64,000 bases of DNA. It comes from Streptomyces exfoliatus. GTDB taxonomy: Bacteria; Actinomycetota; Actinomycetes; Streptomycetales; Streptomycetaceae. The translations under genes and the position numbers were made by a program. This document shows positions 59,848 through 64,000 of this stretch, piece by piece (position 1 is the first letter of the stretch; every line of letters starts with the position of its first letter). Below the pieces are notes generated by a model. It made no database searches, was not told the origin of the DNA, and saw only the letters and a program-made list of their open reading frames with translations. The stretch lies in the NCBI RefSeq assembly GCF_000725545.1, contig NZ_JNZP01000008.1, forward strand, positions 175,090 through 239,089, in the 5' to 3' direction.

Positions 59848-60618
59848 TCACAGATAGGCCCCTCCGGTGGTCTCCAGGCGCTCCCCGGTGATCCACCTGG
59901 CCTGCTCCGAGGCCAGAAAGGCGACGGCGTCCGCCACGTCCTCGGGCTGCCCGAGCCGTCCGAAGACGGTCAGTGCCGCCGCGGCCGCCGCGTCCTCGGG
60001 GTGCGCGCGCATGCGCGCGCGGTGGAAGTCGGTCTCGATCAGCCCCGGGGCGACGGTGTTGACCGTGATGCCGCGCGGGCCGAGCTGCGCCGCGAGGGAG
60101 CGGCTGAACGCCTCCAGCGCCCCCTTGCTCATGGCGTACGGCAGGACGTGCGGGTGCGCGATGCGGTTGGCGACCGAGGAGACGTTGACGATCCGTGCCC
60201 CGTCGCGCAGCAGCGGCAGGAGCCGCTGGACGACGAAGACGGGGGCCTTCACGTTGACGGCGAAGACCCGGTCCAGGTCCGCGCCGGTGACGTCGGTGAT
60301 GTCGGCGCGGCAGCCCACGCCCGCGTTGTTGACCAGTACGTCGAGCCCGCGGTCCCCCGTGCGCTCGACCAGGCCCTCCTCGACGCGGGCGGCCAGGGTG
60401 GCGATGGCCTCCTCGTCCGCCAGGTCCGCGCGCACCGCGAAGGCGTCCCCGCCGGCGGCGCGCACCGCCGCCACGGTGGCCTGGGCCGCCTCGTCGTCCC
60501 GCCCGTAGTGGACGGCCACGACCCGGCCCGGTCCCGCGAGCCGTTCGACGACGGCCCGGCCGATGCCCCGGCTGCCACCGGTTACCAGTGCGGTGCGCGG
60601 TGCGGTGTCCGCTGTCAC
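59848..60618 (-). CDS. Short-chain dehydrogenase/reductase (FabG-like)
   Basis: A 256-residue classical SDR: TGGSRGIG nucleotide motif, LDVLVNNAGVG, catalytic Ser in IVNVSSVANRI, and YxxxK in VLPYAMSKGALEAFS. It ends in the usual EQARWITGERLETTGGAYL. It should reduce a ketone on a polyketide or carrier-bound intermediate with NADPH. AGGAGGCAACT directly before GTG 60618 fixes the start. It lies between the aromatic-type monooxygenase and KAS III-like genes. Confidence 0.88.
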   Translation of the reverse strand: MTADTAPRTALVTGGSRGIGRAVVERLAGPGRVVAVHYGRDDEAAQATVAAVRAAGGDAFAVRADLADEEAIATLAARVEEGLVERTGDRGLDVLVNNAGVGCRADITDVTGADLDRVFAVNVKAPVFVVQRLLPLLRDGARIVNVSSVANRIAHPHVLPYAMSKGALEAFSRSLAAQLGPRGITVNTVAPGLIETDFHRARMRAHPEDAAAAAALTVFGRLGQPEDVADAVAFLASEQARWITGERLETTGGAYL

Positions 60619-60655
60619 AGTTGCCTCCTGGAGGAGTGTGGGATGGGGGCGTCCT

Positions 60656-62269
60656 TCACGGGCGGGCGAGGAGCGCGGAGAGCACGCGTTCCAGGCACGC
60701 CTCCGGTGCCGGGTCGAGGCTTTCGGCCCGCCACGCGACGAAGCCGTCCGGGCGCACGAGGAGCGCCCCGCTGTCGCGGATACCCGCCTCGGCGGTCCAG
60801 GCACCGTCGTCGATGCGGTGCCCGTCGGCCGGTACGCCGCCCAGGGAGGCCGCGGCCTTGTCCAGGGCGTCGAGCCAGGACGTCCCCGTGGGTCCGGTCA
60901 GGAGGGTGAAGCGTCCGTCCACCAGGTCGAGCGTCGAGCGGACGCCCTCTTCCCCGGGCAGCCAGCGGTGCGGCAGGCGGGAGCCCGGTGCCCCGTCCAG
61001 GTTGCGGGCCACGTCCTCGGTGGAGGGCGGCTCCGCCCCGGCGCCGAGCACGGCGGCGGAGGCGTAGCGGTAACCGAGGTGCACCACGGGGGCGTTGAGC
61101 GCCCCGGCCGCCGCTCTGCGCGCGCGGCCCTCGGGCCCGGTCGCCCAGTGCAGGGAGGGGTCCTTCAGGCGCAGCGTCGACTGTTCGAGGGCGGACCGGG
61201 CGACGGGCAGGCGTTCGGCCTCGTAGGTGTCGAGGAGCGCCTCGTGTGCCGTCCCGTGCAGAACCTGGGCCAGCTTCCACGCGAGGTTGTGGGCGTCGGC
61301 CACTCCCGTGTTCATGCCGAAGGCGCCGACGGGCGGGATGGCGTGGGCCGCGTCCCCGGCGAGGAAGACGCGCCCGGAGCGGAACCGGTCGGCGACCAGG
61401 CCCCGGACCTGCCAGGGCAGGATGCTCACCACCTCGGGGGTCACGCCGGTGTCGCGGCCGAGCGCGGCCCGGATGCGCTCGGCGCACCGTTCGGGCGTGA
61501 AGTCGGCGGCCTTCGTGCCGGAGGCGCGGGGGTAGCGGAAGTGGTAGATCCACTCGGTGTCGCCGTCGACGGGGAGCAGCCCGCCGGGCGCTTCGGGGGT
61601 GGTGATGTCACACACCACGAAGGTGTGGCCGCGGGTCAGGGCGGACAGGTCGGCCCGGAAGAGCACGCTGATCAGGGGGTCGCCGATGACGCCGGGTCCG
61701 CTGGTGCCGATCCCCAGCCGGTCCCGGACCCCGCTGCGCGCTCCGTCGGCGGCGACCAGGTAGCGGGCCCGGATCTCGCGGGCCCCGCGACCGTCCGCGA
61801 CCCGCGCGGTCACCCCCTCCTCGTCCTGGGTGAGGTCACGCAGTTCGGTACCGAACTCGATCCGCGCCCCGGCCTCCCGGGCGGCCCCGATGAGCACGCG
61901 GTCCAGCCGCCCCTGGGGGCAGGTGCCGCGCAGGCTCTGCGGGGTCAGCCCGGCGTAGGCGTCGTCACGGGGCGGCGTCCGCCGCGCCTCCTCGTCGAGG
62001 TCGGCGTCGGCGAGCGTGGGCGCGGCGAACATCTGCAGGCCGCTGCCGGTCATGTCCACGCACTGGGCGTCCACGGCGTCGGCGAGGCCCACGGCGCGCA
62101 GGATCTCCACGGTGCGCGGGCCGATCCCCATCGCGCGCGGGTGCGCGGGCGGGGCATGGTGCCGTTCGACGACCGTGCAGGGGATGCCGGCCCGGGACAG
62201 GAACAGGGCGGTGCACAGCCCCACCGTGCTGCCCCCGACGACCAGTACGCCGGGGTTCTCGTTGGGCAT
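60656..62269 (-). CDS. FAD-dependent aromatic (polyketide) hydroxylase
   Basis: A 537-residue group A flavin monooxygenase: VLVVGGSTVGLCTALFLSRA near the N-terminus, a DG motif in YLVAADGARSGVRDRLG, the FAD-ribityl motif FLAGDAAHAIPPVGAFGMNT, and a C-terminal thioredoxin-like domain (LLTGPTGTSWLDALDKAAAS) as in polyketide hydroxylases such as RdmE/PgaE. It hydroxylates phenolic or quinone-like rings with NAD(P)H and O2. It is coupled to the VOC-protein and glycosyltransferase genes on the same strand. Confidence 0.88.
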   Translation of the reverse strand: MPNENPGVLVVGGSTVGLCTALFLSRAGIPCTVVERHHAPPAHPRAMGIGPRTVEILRAVGLADAVDAQCVDMTGSGLQMFAAPTLADADLDEEARRTPPRDDAYAGLTPQSLRGTCPQGRLDRVLIGAAREAGARIEFGTELRDLTQDEEGVTARVADGRGAREIRARYLVAADGARSGVRDRLGIGTSGPGVIGDPLISVLFRADLSALTRGHTFVVCDITTPEAPGGLLPVDGDTEWIYHFRYPRASGTKAADFTPERCAERIRAALGRDTGVTPEVVSILPWQVRGLVADRFRSGRVFLAGDAAHAIPPVGAFGMNTGVADAHNLAWKLAQVLHGTAHEALLDTYEAERLPVARSALEQSTLRLKDPSLHWATGPEGRARRAAAGALNAPVVHLGYRYASAAVLGAGAEPPSTEDVARNLDGAPGSRLPHRWLPGEEGVRSTLDLVDGRFTLLTGPTGTSWLDALDKAAASLGGVPADGHRIDDGAWTAEAGIRDSGALLVRPDGFVAWRAESLDPAPEACLERVLSALLARP

Positions 62270-62285
62270 GGGTGTTCCGCTCCAA

Positions 62286-62816
62286 TCAGGGGAGGTCGGG
62301 GGCGGGGGCCGCGCCGGGGGCGGGGGCCGCGTCGAAGGCGGGGGCCGCGTCGAAGGCGGGGGCCGCGTCGAAGGCGGGGGCCGCGTCGAAGGCGGGCATG
62401 TGCGGGGCGCCCGGGTCCCAGGAGGCCACGAAGCGCGGCTGCCGGGAGGCGTCCATCATCTCCAGGTCGACACCGAGGCTCTCGACCTTGTGGTAGGTGT
62501 ACGGCCGGCCCAGCGGGCAGGCGCTGAACTCCTGGTCGAAACCGGCTTCGGACAGCCGTGCGGAGCTCGCCGTCACGTCCTCGGTCCAGTAGCCGAGGTG
62601 GTGGCAGCGAGCGCCCAGGGTCGAGTCCCAGGGGCTGCCCTCGGGGCCCTGGACGAGTTCGATGTAGGGCGGCCCGCCGCGGGTGAAGGCGAGCCGGTAG
62701 TCCCACTCGCCGAGGGAGTCCTCCAGGATTCCCGACCACTCGGCGCCGACGCTGCGCGTCAGGTCGTCCATGGCCCGCTCGATGTCGGGCACGACGAAGC
62801 ACACGTGGTAGAACAC
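62286..62816 (-). CDS. VOC/glyoxalase-fold protein with a repeat tail
   Basis: A 176-residue protein. Residues 1-~130 are a VOC fold (YHVCFVVPDIERAMDDLTRS; CHHLGYWTEDVTASSARLSE; GVDLEMMDA) with His and Glu residues at the positions that bind metal in the family. The C-terminus is a PAFDAA repeat encoded by an 18-bp tandem repeat. VOC proteins in polyketide clusters act as cyclases, oxygenases or resistance proteins; which applies is open. The GTG at 62816 starts 3 bp after the glycosyltransferase stop. Confidence 0.8.
   Translation of the reverse strand: MFYHVCFVVPDIERAMDDLTRSVGAEWSGILEDSLGEWDYRLAFTRGGPPYIELVQGPEGSPWDSTLGARCHHLGYWTEDVTASSARLSEAGFDQEFSACPLGRPYTYHKVESLGVDLEMMDASRQPRFVASWDPGAPHMPAFDAAPAFDAAPAFDAAPAFDAAPAPGAAPAPDLP
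62301..62390. repeat. 18-bp tandem repeat at the 3' end of the VOC gene
   Basis: Four identical copies of GGCGGGGGCCGCGTCGAA (62319-62390) preceded by a degenerate one encode PAFDAA hexapeptides. It is an in-frame minisatellite. Confidence 0.9.
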
Positions 62817-62819
62817 GGC

Positions 62820-63944
62820 TCAGGCCAGCTTCTCGATCACGTTCAGCACTTCGGCGGGTACGGGCATGGCAAGGGCCTCGTCGGCGAGCGCCCTGGCCCG
62901 CTCGCGGTAGGTCTCCCGGGTCAGCAGGTCCTCCGCGGCACCGGCCAGCGCGTCCGGGGTGTCGTCGCCGGGCAGGATGCAGCGGGCGGAGCCGTAGGCG
63001 GCCAGGCGCTGCGAAGGGGCCACGAGCTTGGGCATGTTGGGCACGAGGAGCTGCGGGATGCCGTGGACCATCCCGGTCAGCGCGGTGCCGCCGCCCGCGT
63101 GGTGGACGAGCAGGTCGCAGGTCGTCGCCACCGTGTCGAAGGGCAGCCAGCCGACCTTGGTGCCGGCCGCCGCGCTCAGCTCGTCGGCGACCGCGGCCGG
63201 TGCGCTGACCAGCAGCTCGGCCTCGAGGGGAGCCAGCTTGCGGACCAGATCGACCAGGTAGTCGAAGAAGTAGCCGGGGGCCGTCTTGGTGCCGGCGGTG
63301 ATGGCGACCCGGGGCGCGGACCCCTTGGCGTACATCCACGGCTCGATCAGGGGCTGCTCGTTGCAGGGAATCCACCGCATCGAGATGCCCTGCGGGGCCT
63401 CGGGGTCGCGCACGCTGGGCGGGCAGACGTCGATCCACAGCGACTGGTCCGGGATGCCGTCCAGGCCCAGGGCCTCGAGTTCGGGCCGCATCTCGATCTC
63501 GGCGGCCACGTCGACGACCTGCGGCTCACCGGAGTCCCACGCCTGGCGCACGTAGGGCACGCCGATGCGCGCGGCCAGGACGGCGGCCGAGTAGGTGAGC
63601 GTGCCGCCCACGACGACGTCGGGGCGCCACGTACGGGCCAGTTCGAGGAGGGGCTCCTGGTAGAGCGCCGCCATGCGGCCGAAGGCGTGGCCGATGGACC
63701 GCATCCGCACGTCGGGGTCGTCGGACGGGGGGACGGGCGTGCCGTCCCGGTCGGTGGTGATGTGGTGGCGGATGGGGACGTCGGAGACGCAGACACCGGC
63801 GAGTCCCGCGCCGGCGATCGCCGACATCGTCTCCTGGTTGGAGGCGACGAGCACCTGGTGACCGGCGTTGCGGGCCGCCGTGGCCAGGGGGGTGAGCGCG
63901 TAGACGGTGGCGGGGCTGCCACCGGTGACGAAGAGGATGCGCAA
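62820..63944 (-). CDS. GT1-family (GT-B) glycosyltransferase
   Basis: A 374-residue glycosyltransferase of the type decorating aromatic polyketides and macrolides: RILFVTGGSPATVYALTPLA, the acceptor-domain helix RPDVVVGGTLTYSAAVLAAR, and the donor-site motif LLVHHAGGGTALTGMVHGIP. It attaches an NDP-(deoxy)sugar to the aglycone. The start is a TTG at 63944, preceded by GAGG at proper spacing; no better start exists upstream. Sugar-modifying genes at the other end of the cluster (methyltransferase, AKR, GMC oxidase) fit with it. Confidence 0.88.
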   Translation of the reverse strand: MRILFVTGGSPATVYALTPLATAARNAGHQVLVASNQETMSAIAGAGLAGVCVSDVPIRHHITTDRDGTPVPPSDDPDVRMRSIGHAFGRMAALYQEPLLELARTWRPDVVVGGTLTYSAAVLAARIGVPYVRQAWDSGEPQVVDVAAEIEMRPELEALGLDGIPDQSLWIDVCPPSVRDPEAPQGISMRWIPCNEQPLIEPWMYAKGSAPRVAITAGTKTAPGYFFDYLVDLVRKLAPLEAELLVSAPAAVADELSAAAGTKVGWLPFDTVATTCDLLVHHAGGGTALTGMVHGIPQLLVPNMPKLVAPSQRLAAYGSARCILPGDDTPDALAGAAEDLLTRETYRERARALADEALAMPVPAEVLNVIEKLA

Positions 63945-63953
63945 GGGAAGACC

Positions 63954-64000
63954 TCACTCGGAGTCGGGAAGGGTGGGCGGGGGGGGGGGGGGCCCAGGGA
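63954..64000 (-). CDS. Possible C-terminal end of the next gene
   Basis: On the minus strand a frame entering from the right edge ends TLPDSE and TGA at 63954-63956, 9 bp before the glycosyltransferase start, as expected for operon neighbours. The frame passes through a 14-G run (Pro codons), so its phase cannot be trusted. Confidence 0.3.
   Translation of the reverse strand, partial: PGPPPPPPTLPDSE
63979..63992. repeat. Run of 14 G
   Basis: An uninterrupted G homopolymer at the right edge, within GGGCGG(G)nCCC. Runs of this length are rare in coding DNA; it may be a sequencing or contig-end artefact or a slippage site. Confidence 0.9.

Noticed and set aside
44730..64000. Core type I or II polyketide synthase or NRPS within the cluster.
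   Set aside because: I find only one carrier protein, a stand-alone ligase and a KAS III-like enzyme; no ketosynthase pair, condensation domain or terpene cyclase is visible, so the product class stays open.
1..64000. rRNA, tRNA, insertion sequences and integrase attachment sites.
   Set aside because: No cloverleaf, rRNA core sequence, transposase motif or flanking direct repeats were found by eye; a tRNAscan and ISfinder search would settle it.

Overview
The window is high-GC actinobacterial DNA, almost certainly from a Streptomyces chromosome. The evidence is the strong third-position G/C bias, the many GTG starts, dense 4-base ATGA/GTGA gene overlaps, and several typical Streptomyces families: a HATPase_c_2 regulator, a SepF paralogue, Hen1/Pnkp, and an F420-type LLM oxidoreductase. 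I see no rRNA, tRNA, CRISPR array or transposase.

Bases 1-6147 hold an aromatic-acid CoA catabolism locus: an acyl-CoA dehydrogenase (cut by the window edge), a benzoate/anthranilate-type CoA ligase, a PaaX-type repressor, an FAD monooxygenase/old-yellow-enzyme fusion of the 2-aminobenzoyl-CoA type, and an enoyl-CoA hydratase. Two similar palindromic sites sit at its two promoter regions. Next come a small RsbW-like ATPase and the arginine catabolism pair argF/arcA (6.4-9.3 kb).

Bases 9351-27414 form one leftward operon of about nine reading frames, most joined by 4-base overlaps. In transcription order it encodes a class III nucleotide cyclase-like protein, a P-loop NTPase with a repeat-rich C-terminus, an SPFH-like protein, a small membrane protein resembling the Pycsar effector PycTM, a secreted and membrane-anchored vWA protein, a tubulin-like GTPase (interrupted by an in-frame TAG), a large membrane protein, a pseudokinase/zinc-ribbon/GTPase fusion, and a protein resembling GTPase-associated protein 1. 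I read this as a membrane-centred, nucleotide-signal-dependent conflict (defence) system and as the most interesting content of the window. A Crp/Fnr regulator precedes it, and the Pnkp/Hen1 RNA-repair pair lies immediately beyond, so 9-33 kb looks like a defence island.

Bases 32.7-42.4 kb are mostly housekeeping: a glutamate N-acetyltransferase with ARG boxes over its start codon, homocysteine S-methyltransferase, an LLM oxidoreductase, a MazG/ATPase pair, a SepF paralogue, a GntR regulator beside the stub of a MocR-type aminotransferase, and an EntD-like phosphopantetheinyl transferase. At 42.5-44.7 kb there is a decayed flavin electron-transfer operon (ferric-reductase-like, FMN-binding, ApbE), every member frameshifted or internally deleted.

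Bases 44730 to the right edge are a biosynthetic gene cluster. It combines a carrier-protein module (AMP ligase, ACP, acyl-CoA dehydrogenase, tandem nitroreductase, DapB-like reductase, class II aldolase, Sfp-type PPTase), a sulfur-mobilising pair (cysteine desulfurase and ThiF-rhodanese), sugar tailoring (glycosyltransferase, GMC pyranose-oxidase-like enzyme, aldo/keto reductase, TylF-type methyltransferase) and aromatic-polyketide-style tailoring (FAD monooxygenase, SDR, VOC protein, KAS III-like acyltransferase with Ser for Cys). A LuxR-type regulator sits at the divergent promoter near 54.9 kb. The core assembly enzymes are not in the window; they may lie beyond the right end.
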